Shown here in pieces: positions 1 to 7,455 of a stretch of 64,000 nucleotides of DNA (position 1 is its first letter; the number at the start of each line of letters is the position of its first letter). The stretch covers positions 1-64,000 of the forward strand of contig CAWIJO010000024.1 of the NCBI GenBank assembly GCA_963836355.1, written 5' to 3'. The stretch comes from Palsa-506 sp963836355. Its GTDB lineage: Bacteria; Actinomycetota; Actinomycetes; Streptosporangiales; Streptosporangiaceae. A program made the translations under genes and the position numbers. Below the pieces are notes generated by a model, which saw only the letters and a list, made by a program, of their open reading frames with translations, searched no databases and was not told the origin of the DNA.

Positions 1-21
1 TATTCCGATGAATCCAATCAC
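1..21 (-). repeat. Left terminal repeat of the IS21 element
   Basis: Read on the minus strand, this segment matches the unit of the array at 3919-3987 (GATTGGATTCATCGGAAT against GATCGGATT..ATCGGAAT). It therefore sits in inverted orientation relative to the other end, as expected for a terminal repeat. Confidence 0.65.
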
Positions 22-177
22 CCGGTCCGAAGGTTTCCGGTCACCCGTCGGGTCGGAGGCCGCGTAGCGGCCGACGCTGGCTTTTACCTCCCCGCTTGTC
101 ACCTCCTTATGGTTCTGGTCGGTAGTGTGCCATTTCTGGTGTGGCGGTGCGAGCTGGAGGGGGCGTGGCGCTGGGGT

Positions 178-510
178 TCAGGTGCCGGGGATGAGATCGC
201 TGAGCGCGACAGGTTCCCCGCACGTGGGACAGTCTCCGCCCGGGCCGATGCGCCGGCATGGCCGGGCGCAGTCGTCGCACCACTGGCGTCCGGTCTGGCG
301 CTGGCCGCATTCGCTGCATTCGTAGACGGTGTGCTCGCGGCGGTGTCGGGGAGGCGGGAGCTGGGGGGCGGCGGGCGGGGGGTGGCGGCGCCGCCAGGCG
401 GCTTGCTTGCACGTGTCGGAGCACCAGATGCGCCGGCCGGCACGGGTGAATGTCTTTCCGCAGGCCGGGCAGGTTGCGGTGCCGCGGGGGCTGGTGTCAG
501 GCGCTGGCAT
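178..510 (-). CDS. Small zinc-finger protein carried by the IS21 element
   Basis: A 110-residue protein with several Cys pairs: CPACGKTF near residue 18, WCSDTC near 29, CSECGQ near 65, and CDDC and CPTCGEP further on. It looks like an array of zinc ribbons. The WCSDTCKQAAWRRR element resembles VFCSDECARRYH in the upstream gene, so the two share a zinc-finger type. It is the last gene of the IS21 operon and its start overlaps the end of the preceding gene by 14 bases, which suggests translational coupling. I do not recognise a named family. A DNA-binding or target-choice role is only inference. Confidence 0.6.
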   Translation of the reverse strand: MPAPDTSPRGTATCPACGKTFTRAGRRIWCSDTCKQAAWRRRHPPPAAPQLPPPRHRREHTVYECSECGQRQTGRQWCDDCARPCRRIGPGGDCPTCGEPVALSDLIPGT

Positions 511-1441
511 CGGCGCTCACTTCCTGGCGGACACGGGCGCGGGCAGCTTTTGCGCTGGCGCTGGCAGCGAGGTGGCTGGTGAGCTGGCGGCGGTCGGTGC
601 GCTCGGTTTCCAGCTGGGCTTCGGCGCGCTCGGCACGGTCGCGTTCGGCGTCGGTGAGGGCTTGCTGGGCCTGGATCTGGGCGGCGTGGCTGGCGGTGAG
701 GGCGTCGCGCTCGCGGGCGGCGTCGTCGCGGACGCGGCTGGCCTCGGCGCGGGCGTCGGCTTCGGCCTGCCGGGCGCGGGCGGTCTCGGCGGCGGCGGCC
801 GCGGTGTCGCTGCGGGCGGCGGTGATGGCGGCGTCACGTTCGGCCTGCAGCCGGCCGGTTTCCTGGCCGGCGGCGTCGGCCTGCGCGGTGGCGGCTTGTG
901 CTGCTGCGGTGAGCCTGGTGGTCTCGGCGCGCAGCTGGTCCAGCTCGGCGGCCAGGGCGCGGGCGGAGTCCTGGTCGGCCCGGGCGGCGTCCAGGGCCTC
1001 GGCCAGTGCCCGGGTTTCGGCCTCAGCTTCGGCCTGAAGAGCGGCGGCGGTGGCGGCGGCGGCCTCGGCGAGGCGGCGGGCGGCCTCGGCGCCGGCGATG
1101 TCGGCGCGGACGCGTGCGGGCTGCAGCGCGGCGGCCTGCTCGCGGGCGGCCCGGGCGCAGGCGCCGGCCTGGCGCAGCAGCTGCTCCAGGGCGGCCAGTG
1201 GGTCAGCGTCCCCGTTGTCGGGGCCGGCGCCGGGAGCGGGCAGGCGGGCGTCGTTGTGGTAGCGGCGGGCGCACTCGTCGCTGCAGAACACCCGGCTGCG
1301 GCCGCGGCCGACGGAGGCCGGGACCGGGCGGGCGCAGCCGGGTCGCTTGCATGCCTGCGCCGCCGCGGGTGGCTGCGGCTGGCCCTCGGCCGGGTGGTCC
1401 TGGCCGCTGGCGTCAGCAGTGCCGGGGATGGTGGCCGTCAT
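497..1441 (-). CDS. Zinc-finger plus long coiled-coil protein carried by the IS21 element
   Basis: A 314-residue protein. Residues about 28-65 hold a Cys cluster (CKRPGCARPVP then VFCSDECARRYH), probably a zinc finger. From about residue 75 to the end it is almost entirely Ala/Glu/Arg/Gln heptad-like sequence, a long predicted coiled coil. It starts about 50 bases after istB ends, on the same strand, and overlaps the next gene. The architecture suggests a DNA-binding head with an oligomerising rod. The function is unknown. The strongly biased composition also gives long open frames on the other strand, which I treat as shadows. Confidence 0.65.
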   Translation of the reverse strand: MTATIPGTADASGQDHPAEGQPQPPAAAQACKRPGCARPVPASVGRGRSRVFCSDECARRYHNDARLPAPGAGPDNGDADPLAALEQLLRQAGACARAAREQAAALQPARVRADIAGAEAARRLAEAAAATAAALQAEAEAETRALAEALDAARADQDSARALAAELDQLRAETTRLTAAAQAATAQADAAGQETGRLQAERDAAITAARSDTAAAAAETARARQAEADARAEASRVRDDAARERDALTASHAAQIQAQQALTDAERDRAERAEAQLETERTDRRQLTSHLAASASAKAARARVRQEVSADASA

Positions 1442-1493
1442 TGCTTTTCCTTTCTTTCTTTATTTTCATGTCTGATCAGAAGTGAAATGAAAA

Positions 1494-2267
1494 TCACTCA
1501 GCGCGGGGCGTGCCGGTTCCGGCGGCGGAGACAGGCTGGGCGGCGGTGTCTTTGCGCAGCGACTCGCCGGTCAGCTCGATCCGCTCCGCGCTGCCCAGCA
1601 GGCGGTCCAGGGCGGCGTCGGCGATGGTCGGGTCGCCGATGGCCTGGTGCCACATCGCGACCGGCAGCTGGCTGGTGACGATGGTGGCGCGCAGCCCGGC
1701 CCGGTCCTCGATGACTTCCAGCAAGTCGGCGGCCTGGTCGCCGGTGAGGGGGCGGAGCAGCAGGTCGTCGATGACCAGCACGCTGGTGCGGGCCCAGGAA
1801 GCCAGCAGCCGGGCGATCCGCCCGTCGCCGCGGGCGATGGCCAGCTCGTCGAGCATCCGCGGGGCCCGCTGGTAGAGGGCGGTGTGGCCGTTGCGGATAG
1901 CGGCGTGGGCCAGGGCGCAGGCCAGGAACGTCTTGCCGGTGCCGGTGGGCCCGGTGATCACGATGGCGCGGGGCTGGGCGGCCCAGTGCGCGGCGGCGAG
2001 GCTGAGCAGCTGGCCGCGGTCCAGGCCGCGGGGGTGGCGGAAGTCGATGTCCTCGACGGCGGCGGGGATGCGCAGCCGGGCGGTCTTGAGGCTGCGGGTG
2101 ACGCGGCGGCTGGCCCGCTCGGTCAGCTCCCGGTCGACGAGCAGGCCGAGTCGTTCCTCGAAGCTCAGCCCGGCGTAGCCGGCCTGGGCCTGCTGGTCGG
2201 CCAGGGCGGCGGCCATGGCGTGCAGCCGCAGCGTTTTCAGCCCGTCGATGGTGGGGTTGTCGAGCAT
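1494..2267 (-). CDS. istB: IS21-family helper ATPase IstB
   Basis: A 257-residue AAA+ ATPase of the IstB/DnaC type, which assembles on DNA and activates the IstA transposase. The Walker A motif ITGPTGTGKTFLACAL lies near residues 104-119 and the Walker B motif VLVIDDLLLRPL near 165. The N-terminal segment (LDNPTIDGLKTLRLHAMAAAL) is the usual IstB helical region. The length is normal for the family. It follows istA by about 15 bases, as in other IS21 elements. No disruption is visible, so it may be functional. Confidence 0.93.
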   Translation of the reverse strand: MLDNPTIDGLKTLRLHAMAAALADQQAQAGYAGLSFEERLGLLVDRELTERASRRVTRSLKTARLRIPAAVEDIDFRHPRGLDRGQLLSLAAAHWAAQPRAIVITGPTGTGKTFLACALAHAAIRNGHTALYQRAPRMLDELAIARGDGRIARLLASWARTSVLVIDDLLLRPLTGDQAADLLEVIEDRAGLRATIVTSQLPVAMWHQAIGDPTIADAALDRLLGSAERIELTGESLRKDTAAQPVSAAGTGTPRAE

Positions 2268-2282
2268 GACAGGGTGTCCTTT

Positions 2283-3830
2283 CTACTGGTAGTAGCCCGG
2301 GCCGCGGAGGTTGCCGTGGACCGGGTGCGGGGACAGCGGCGGGGCGCTGCCGGGCAGCGGCTGGCGGTCCAGCCCGGTGCTCAGGATCGACTTGACGCTG
2401 CGGTAGGAGTACGAGCGCAGCGCCAGCGCCCGGGCGCACGCGGCCTCAGTGCGGCCGGGACCGTAGCTGCTGGCCAGGCGGATGATGCCCAGCACCGCGC
2501 GGTAGCCCTGCTGGGGATGCGTGCGGGAAGCCAGGATCGCCTCGGCCAGCGCTGCGGTGGACGGCCCGGTCTTGGCGGCCCACTCGGTGATCCGCTGCGG
2601 CGTCCACTGGGCGTGCCGCCGGTGGGACTCGGGCATGTGCTCGTCGGCGGTGGTGTAGGCGTGCCGGACCTGCGAGCGCGGGTGCGAGGCGACCCGCTGC
2701 CCGCGGTGGAAGACCTCGACCGCACCCGCCGACAGCCGCACGTCGACCTGCTGGCGGGCCAGCCGGTAGGGCACGGAGTAGTAGTGAGAGTCCGCGGCTA
2801 TGTGGTAGTCAATCCCGGCGCGGGCCTTGCGCCAGGTGGCGAACTCATACCGGGTCGCCGGCAGCGGCCGCAGCGCCGGGCGGTCCAGCTGCTCGAACAG
2901 TTCCTGCCGGCTGCCGTCCAGCTTCTGGAACGGCCGGGCGTTGATCTCCGCGGCGCACCCGGCGATGGCCGCGTTGGCCTCGCCCAGGCTGGTGAACTTC
3001 CAGCCGCGCAGCCGGGCGATGATCCACCGCTCGGCCAGCAGCACGCCCGATTCGGCTTTGGGCTTGTCGCGCGGCTTATACGGCCGGGCCGGGATGATCG
3101 CCACGCCGTAATGCGCGGCCATCTCGGCGAAGGTGGCGTTCACGTCCGGCTCGTACCGGTCCGGCCTGGTCACCGCCGAGCGCAGGTTGTCGCTGACGAC
3201 GATCGCCGGGCAGCCGCCCAGGGCCTCGAAGCAGTGGACGTGCGCGGTCACCCAGTACGCCAGTTCCTGGGAGGGGAACGCCTCGGCATACAGGTAGCCG
3301 GACGCGCCCAGCACCGCGACGAACAGCTCGGCCTTCAATGCGATCTGGCCGGTCACCGGATCGTGCACCGGGAAGGTGTCGCCGGGGAAGTCGACGAACA
3401 GCTTCTCCCCGGGCGCGTGGGCCTGGCGCATGCTCACGTCGATGCCGTTGCGCCAGGACCGGTACAAGTTCGCGAACTGCGAGTAGCCGTAGCCGTCGCC
3501 GGGATGGGCTTCCCGGTACTCCACCCACAGCAGCTGCAGCGTCACGCCCTTCTTGCGCATCTCATCGTGCACGTGCTGCCAGTCCGGCGCCGGCCGGTCC
3601 GTGCCGGCCGGCAGCACCGGCGGGTACAGCAGTGCTTCCAGCCCGGCGTCGTCCAGGTCAGCGGGCAGCGGCCACTTCACGCCCGCGGCCGCCGCCCGGA
3701 CCAGGTAGTCGTGCACCGTGGTCTGCGGTACGCCCGACGCCGCGGCGACCAGGCGCTGGCTCAGCTCCTCGCCCAGAGCCAGCCGGAGAACTTCGCGGAT
3801 CTTGCGCATGTCGACGCGGGGTCGCGGCAT
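2283..3830 (-). CDS. istA: IS21-family transposase IstA
   Basis: A 515-residue DDE transposase. An N-terminal helix-turn-helix (about residues 5-50, including SGVPQTTVHDYLVRA) precedes an rve integrase core. The presumed catalytic acids are the Asp in KLFVDFPGDTF, the Asp in IVVSDNLRSAV and the Glu in KPKAESGVLLAERWI. A C-terminal beta-barrel-like domain follows (YYSVPYRLARQQVDVRL). Length and order match full IstA proteins. The promoter is expected between the start codon and the terminal repeat array at 3919-3987. It appears intact. Confidence 0.94.
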   Translation of the reverse strand: MPRPRVDMRKIREVLRLALGEELSQRLVAAASGVPQTTVHDYLVRAAAAGVKWPLPADLDDAGLEALLYPPVLPAGTDRPAPDWQHVHDEMRKKGVTLQLLWVEYREAHPGDGYGYSQFANLYRSWRNGIDVSMRQAHAPGEKLFVDFPGDTFPVHDPVTGQIALKAELFVAVLGASGYLYAEAFPSQELAYWVTAHVHCFEALGGCPAIVVSDNLRSAVTRPDRYEPDVNATFAEMAAHYGVAIIPARPYKPRDKPKAESGVLLAERWIIARLRGWKFTSLGEANAAIAGCAAEINARPFQKLDGSRQELFEQLDRPALRPLPATRYEFATWRKARAGIDYHIAADSHYYSVPYRLARQQVDVRLSAGAVEVFHRGQRVASHPRSQVRHAYTTADEHMPESHRRHAQWTPQRITEWAAKTGPSTAALAEAILASRTHPQQGYRAVLGIIRLASSYGPGRTEAACARALALRSYSYRSVKSILSTGLDRQPLPGSAPPLSPHPVHGNLRGPGYYQ

Positions 3831-3918
3831 CGAGCCTTTTCCTCGGGCACAGGGGCTATGTCCGAGTAAGCGTCTCAGCGCCCGTAACCTCCGTGGTGTT
3901 ACGACACGCCACCGATAG

Positions 3919-3987
3919 GTGATCGGATTCGATCGGAATCAGCGATCGGATTGCATCGGAATAGGCGATCGGATTCGCTCGGAATCC
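3919..3987 (-). repeat. Three-copy 23-bp terminal repeat array of the IS21 element
   Basis: Three copies of a GATCGGATT-containing unit start near 3921, 3944 and 3967, an exact 23-base spacing. Each unit ends in TCGGAAT. The middle copy, read inward on the minus strand, matches bases 1-21 with one gap. Such arrays are transposase binding sites in IS21 elements. Confidence 0.75.
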
Positions 3988-4051
3988 TCAGCTGGGCTCG
4001 TAGGGGGCATCTGCTGTTCTTGGTCAGCCGCGGCTGGCCTGCTGCTGGGCC

Positions 4052-4453
4052 TTACCCGGTTGATGCGGGCTCGTAGAAGCGGATCCGGTTGGAAGCAGGA
4101 TCGATAAGCTGCATCTCCCGGACGTTCCCAGGACCTGGCCCGATGCCCGGGTTGAGGAACGGGTATCTGCGCTGGTGTAGTTCGGCGTGCAGTGCGTCGA
4201 GGTTGCGTACCTCCACGAGGACCGCCGTCCCTGGTGTTCCATCATCATGATGGGAGGACAGGTGGAGCGTCATGGCACCACGCGAGACTTGCAGGTACAC
4301 CGGCCGGTCGCCGTCACCGGCCTGCCAGTCCAGTGAGCATCCGAGATAGTCGGCATAGAAGCGGATGGTCGCCGCAACGTCATACATCCGCAGGATCGGG
4401 ACCACAGACGTCACTTGGATAGTTTCAGAAGCCGCTGTCAACGGGCCGGACAT
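4052..4453 (-). CDS. VOC (glyoxalase/bleomycin-resistance-like) protein
   Basis: A 133-residue single-domain VOC-fold protein. The pattern VPILRMYDVAATIRFYADYLGCSLDW (about residues 18-43) is the first beta-alpha-beta-beta-beta module, and VREMQLIDPASNRIRFYEP closes the second. Members bind small ligands or antibiotics, often as dimers with a metal. The substrate is not predictable. It stands alone next to the IS21 end. The length is typical and the start follows the N-terminal variable segment usual for this group. Confidence 0.85.
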   Translation of the reverse strand: MSGPLTAASETIQVTSVVPILRMYDVAATIRFYADYLGCSLDWQAGDGDRPVYLQVSRGAMTLHLSSHHDDGTPGTAVLVEVRNLDALHAELHQRRYPFLNPGIGPGPGNVREMQLIDPASNRIRFYEPASTG

Positions 4454-5008
4454 GGCCTCAGCCTACAGTTGCCGCCCCCGCCACCCCCCGACCCCGGCCG
4501 TGCCACATCCGTGCCACGCAATCTCTCCTCTCGTGCTCGGGCACGACGGCTCATGAGGCATCCAGACAGCCCGTGACTTGGGTCTTCGCTGGTCCCGCCG
4601 CCCCCGAAGTGTCCTCCTAAAACAGTAAGTCGGCCCGCACCGCGATGCAGCGGCGGTTAATCCTGCCGGTCTGGCCCGGGGGGTTCATGACTCAGATCTG
4701 CAGTCGCCCGGAGTGTGCGGGAGCCTCAGGCGGAAGTTCGTCCAGCCGGGCAAGCCGGTAACCGAGCCGTCGCGGGGCTGGCAGCGCTGATGGCGTTGGC
4801 CTCGTGGGTCTGGATCTCGACCCGGGCCACGTCAGAAAGGGCCAGCCCTGCCTTGGTCAGGCACTGAGCCTGCGCAGGCGCGGTCCGCTGCAGGAACCCG
4901 ATGCGGCGGCGGTCGGGCCAAATGGTCCGGCGCTGCTTCGCTGGCTGTGTCAAAGCCGGATCGCCCTTCGGTGTTGGGGTGCTTCGGGCATGGCTGCGGG
5001 GGTATGGC
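4454..5008. other. No intact gene; possible thiolase-like scrap
   Basis: No credible complete gene is visible. On the minus strand near 4760-4880 a stretch reads like AQCLTKAGLALSDVARVEIQ, reminiscent of the loop before the catalytic region of thiolases. It has no start and no flanking homology, so it is at best a relic. Confidence 0.3.
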
Positions 5009-5039
5009 TTGACATCGTTAGTAAACGGCGATTTACTAA
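5009..5039 (+). promoter_or_regulatory. Promoter with overlapping palindromic operator
   Basis: TTGACA at 5009-5014 and TTTACT at 5032-5037 are separated by exactly 17 bases, a near-consensus promoter. A perfect inverted repeat TTAGTAAA-N6-TTTACTAA (5018-5039) covers the spacer and the -10 box. Placed upstream of a TetR gene, it is the expected site of autorepression. Confidence 0.8.
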
Positions 5040-5077
5040 TTGCTGAGGTGCTCAGCCCCGACCAGGAGGAGGCAGAC

Positions 5078-5281
5078 ATGGCGGCCCAGCAGGACACCCG
5101 GCAGGCGGAGGCGACGGCGGCGAAGCTCGCGACGCTTCGCGACGACGTGCGCGCGATCATCCGACGCGCCGGTGACCCGCAGCTGAAGGCGGCCTTGGAG
5201 ACCGGAGCCGAAGTTCTCGGCGGCCTGCGGCAGGCGTTCGTCGACTACGGCAAGGGCAGCGAGGAGGCCTGGCAACGGTAG
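5078..5281 (+). CDS. Small uncharacterised protein, first gene of the TetR-SDR operon
   Basis: A 67-residue, mostly helical hydrophilic protein with no signal or membrane segment. The ATG at 5078 follows the Shine-Dalgarno sequence AGGAGGAGG (5065-5073). This is preferred over an upstream in-frame start at 4901, which would lie before the promoter. It ends 13 bases before the TetR start, so it is probably co-transcribed from the promoter at 5009. I do not recognise the family. Confidence 0.65.
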   Translation: MAAQQDTRQAEATAAKLATLRDDVRAIIRRAGDPQLKAALETGAEVLGGLRQAFVDYGKGSEEAWQR

Positions 5282-5294
5282 CGGGCCGCTGGCC

Positions 5295-5903
5295 GTGGCG
5301 CGGCCGATCGGCACCCCCGATGACGCCTTGCTGGACGCCGCCGACCTTGTCTTGATGACCGAAGGCCCCTCCGGCTTCACCCTCGCCAAGGCGGCAGCGT
5401 CCGCCGGGGTGTCCGCTGCGACCTTCGTGAAGCGGTTCGGTTCGAAGGAACGGCTGTTCCTGCGGCTTTCCCAGCGCTGGGCCGCCTCGCTGGACGGTGA
5501 ACTCGGCGAGGCGGCCCGGGACGTGGACTCGCCGTTGCACCGGCTGCGCATCGTGGCCTTGCACAACTACCACGACCTGGACAATCCGCAGACCGCTTCC
5601 AAGCAGCTCGCGGCATTGGCGATCGACCTGCAGAACGACGAGATGCGCGGCTTGCTGCACGTCGGCTGGGGGCACGTGCGCCGTCACCTGGAACGTCACG
5701 CGGCCGCCGCGGCCGCCGCCGGTGAGCTGGCCGGCGCACCGCCGCCGGCCCAGCTGGCCCGGATCGTGATGGCCGCCATGGAGGGCGGCTGCCTGGCCTG
5801 GTCGGTACACCCCGACGGGTCATTGATCCGCCGGCTCGCGGCAGACCTGGACGCACTGCTGTCCGGATGGGCCACACCCAAGGAGAAGATTAATGGCCGA
5901 TGA
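5295..5903 (+). CDS. TetR-family transcriptional regulator
   Basis: A 202-residue one-component repressor. The N-terminal helix-turn-helix spans about residues 8-55 (TLAKAAASAGVSAATFVKRFGSKERLF). The rest is the helical ligand-binding and dimer domain. The start is GTG at 5295. Its 3' end overlaps the following SDR gene by 11 bases, so the two are coupled. It probably represses its own operon through the palindrome at 5018-5039 and is relieved by a substrate or product of the SDR. The operator link is inferred from position. Confidence 0.9.
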   Translation: MARPIGTPDDALLDAADLVLMTEGPSGFTLAKAAASAGVSAATFVKRFGSKERLFLRLSQRWAASLDGELGEAARDVDSPLHRLRIVALHNYHDLDNPQTASKQLAALAIDLQNDEMRGLLHVGWGHVRRHLERHAAAAAAAGELAGAPPPAQLARIVMAAMEGGCLAWSVHPDGSLIRRLAADLDALLSGWATPKEKINGR

Positions 5904-6837
5904 CACCCCGCTCGCAGGAAAAGTTGCGCTCGTCGCGGGCGCCACCCGGGGCGCCGGCCGGGCGATCGCCGTCGAACTCGCCCGAGCCGGCGCCTACGTG
6001 TATGCGACCGGCCGCAGTAGCCGTACCGCAGGCCGGTCCGAGATCGACCGGCCCGAGACCATCGAGGAGACCGGCGACTTGATCCGCGCCGCGGGCGGGG
6101 AGGGATCGGCAGCTGTGGCCGATCATGAGGACCCGGATGCAGTCGGCTCCCTGGTTGCCACGGTCGAGCGTGACCAGGGCCGCCTGGATGTGCTGGTCAA
6201 TGACATCTTCGGCGGCGACCGGTACTCCGAATGGGACAAGCCGCTGTGGGAGCACGACTGGGCGGGCGGCCTGCGGATGCTGCTGATGGGCGTGCACACC
6301 CACCTGATCACCAGCCGGGCGGCGATCCCGCTGATGCTGCGCACCGCCGCCGCGCACGGCACCCGCGGCCTCATCGTGGAGATGACCGACGGGACGGCGC
6401 AGGCCAACGCGGCCTTCCGGCGCAACGTCGGCTTCTACTACGACCTGGTCAAGGCCAACGTCGAGCGGATCGTCAAAGGCCTCACCGCCGAGCTGGAAGA
6501 CCACCCGGTGACCGCGGTCGGCGTGACGCCGGGCTGGCTCCGCTCGGAAAAGATGCTGGAAAACTTCGGCGTCACCGAGGCCAGCTGGCGCGACGCGTGC
6601 GCCAGGACGCCAGATTTCGCGATCTCCGAGTCGCCCGCATATGTCGCCAGGGGGGTCGCCGCGCTCGCCCAGGCAGGCGACGCGAGCCGCTGGGCCGGCA
6701 CGATCATCTCCGCCCGCCAGCTCGCCGACGCCTACGGCGTCACCGACACCGACGGCAGCAGGCCCGATTGCTGGGGCTATCTGGCCGCCTACGGCTGGGA
6801 CCGCCACGACGGCGCAGGCATCGACGACTTCCGGTAG
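5893..6837 (+). CDS. Short-chain dehydrogenase/reductase
   Basis: A 314-residue SDR. The N-terminal dinucleotide site is VAGATRGAGRAIAVELA (about residues 14-30). The Tyr-x3-Lys catalytic pair lies in the FYYDLVKANV stretch, and VTAVGVTPGWLRSE follows. It is longer than classical 250-residue SDRs, with an extended loop after the cofactor strand (GRSSRTAGRSEIDRPETIEE) seen in a group of bacterial SDRs. Reading overlap with the TetR gene suggests it is the regulated enzyme. The substrate is unknown. Confidence 0.88.
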   Translation: MADDTPLAGKVALVAGATRGAGRAIAVELARAGAYVYATGRSSRTAGRSEIDRPETIEETGDLIRAAGGEGSAAVADHEDPDAVGSLVATVERDQGRLDVLVNDIFGGDRYSEWDKPLWEHDWAGGLRMLLMGVHTHLITSRAAIPLMLRTAAAHGTRGLIVEMTDGTAQANAAFRRNVGFYYDLVKANVERIVKGLTAELEDHPVTAVGVTPGWLRSEKMLENFGVTEASWRDACARTPDFAISESPAYVARGVAALAQAGDASRWAGTIISARQLADAYGVTDTDGSRPDCWGYLAAYGWDRHDGAGIDDFR

Positions 6838-7400
6838 CGAACGTCGCGTATCCCGCGGCCGTGAGCAGCGGAAGCAGGGGAGCCTGCATCGGTGAAGATG
6901 AGCGAGGCAGCCCGGCTCGCCCAGGTGTCCCCGCCAGCAAGACCGGCCAGGAACCAAGGTCACCAGGCAATCAGGTGGTCGATCAAGCGCGGCGCAGAAT
7001 CGCCTGTTCGGCGCGACGTTCGACGGCACCGCCGAACGGTCAGGACCAACGCCCTAACGGCGGATATCGCATGCCACGTGCCCGCCGAGCTGTCACCGTC
7101 TGTCACGGAGCGTCAGCGCCTGGGAAGCCAGCCGGGTGTCCGGCGAGCCCATCGCAACCGGCCGGAGTCTTCATGCCGACCATCACCGCGACATCGTGAA
7201 CGTCGCCTGGGAGTGCGGTCGGCCCACCCGATTGCTCCGCGCCCCTCTGGAGTGACGTCAGCGTTCATGACGAATGACGCCAGCAGGCCAGGCTGGGTTG
7301 CCATAGCCCGGTTGCTCCGGGGAGCGCGCGTGGCGCGTTACCGGCGTCTGTCGGACCGTTTGTTCTGCCCTGAGACGGACTTGCGTGTGTCCTGCGCGGC
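6838..7400. other. Intergenic stretch without a supported gene
   Basis: An open frame runs through this stretch in phase with the next gene, but its residues are unlike any domain and codon bias is poor. I take it as noncoding upstream sequence of the AbiE-like operon. Confidence 0.5.
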
Positions 7401-7449
7401 GTTCGGGATGTACCGAACACCGAACACGAACACCGGCAGCGACTACGCT
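7401..7449 (+). promoter_or_regulatory. Operator-like repeats and -10 box of the AbiE-like operon
   Basis: An inverted repeat GTTCGG-N6-CCGAAC (7401-7418) runs into direct repeats of CGAACAC at 7414, 7421 and 7427. A -10-like TACGCT follows at 7444-7449, six bases before a GTG start at 7456. This fits a leaderless, autoregulated promoter. AbiEi-type antitoxins bind repeats at their own promoter. Confidence 0.55.
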
Positions 7450-7455
7450 GGTGCT

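Larger units (their letters stand above)
1..3987. mobile_element. IS21-family element with two passenger genes
   Basis: The element holds istA and istB plus two further genes on the same strand. Its ends are related inverted repeats: a copy at 1-21 and a three-copy array at 3919-3987. Multiple terminal repeats are characteristic of IS21. Its outer left end may lie just before base 1, so a target duplication cannot be checked. Confidence 0.8.

Noticed and set aside
58..72. Hairpin GGCCGC-GTA-GCGGCC as a terminator for the IS21 operon
   Set aside because: On the minus strand no U-run follows it, so there is no good support for intrinsic termination.
329..1678. Long plus-strand frame of 449 Gly/Ala-rich codons opposite the IS21 passengers
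   Set aside because: It is the antisense of a strongly biased coiled-coil gene and crosses into the istB gene. The residues are low-complexity and no motif is visible.
1647..3869. A 740-codon plus-strand frame opposite istA and istB
   Set aside because: Both istA and istB are unmistakable on the minus strand, and the plus frame is a composition shadow.
6892..7455. N-terminal extension of the AbiEi-like gene
   Set aside because: The added 188 residues have poor codon bias and no fold-like pattern. A leaderless start at 7456 with operator repeats upstream explains the gene better.
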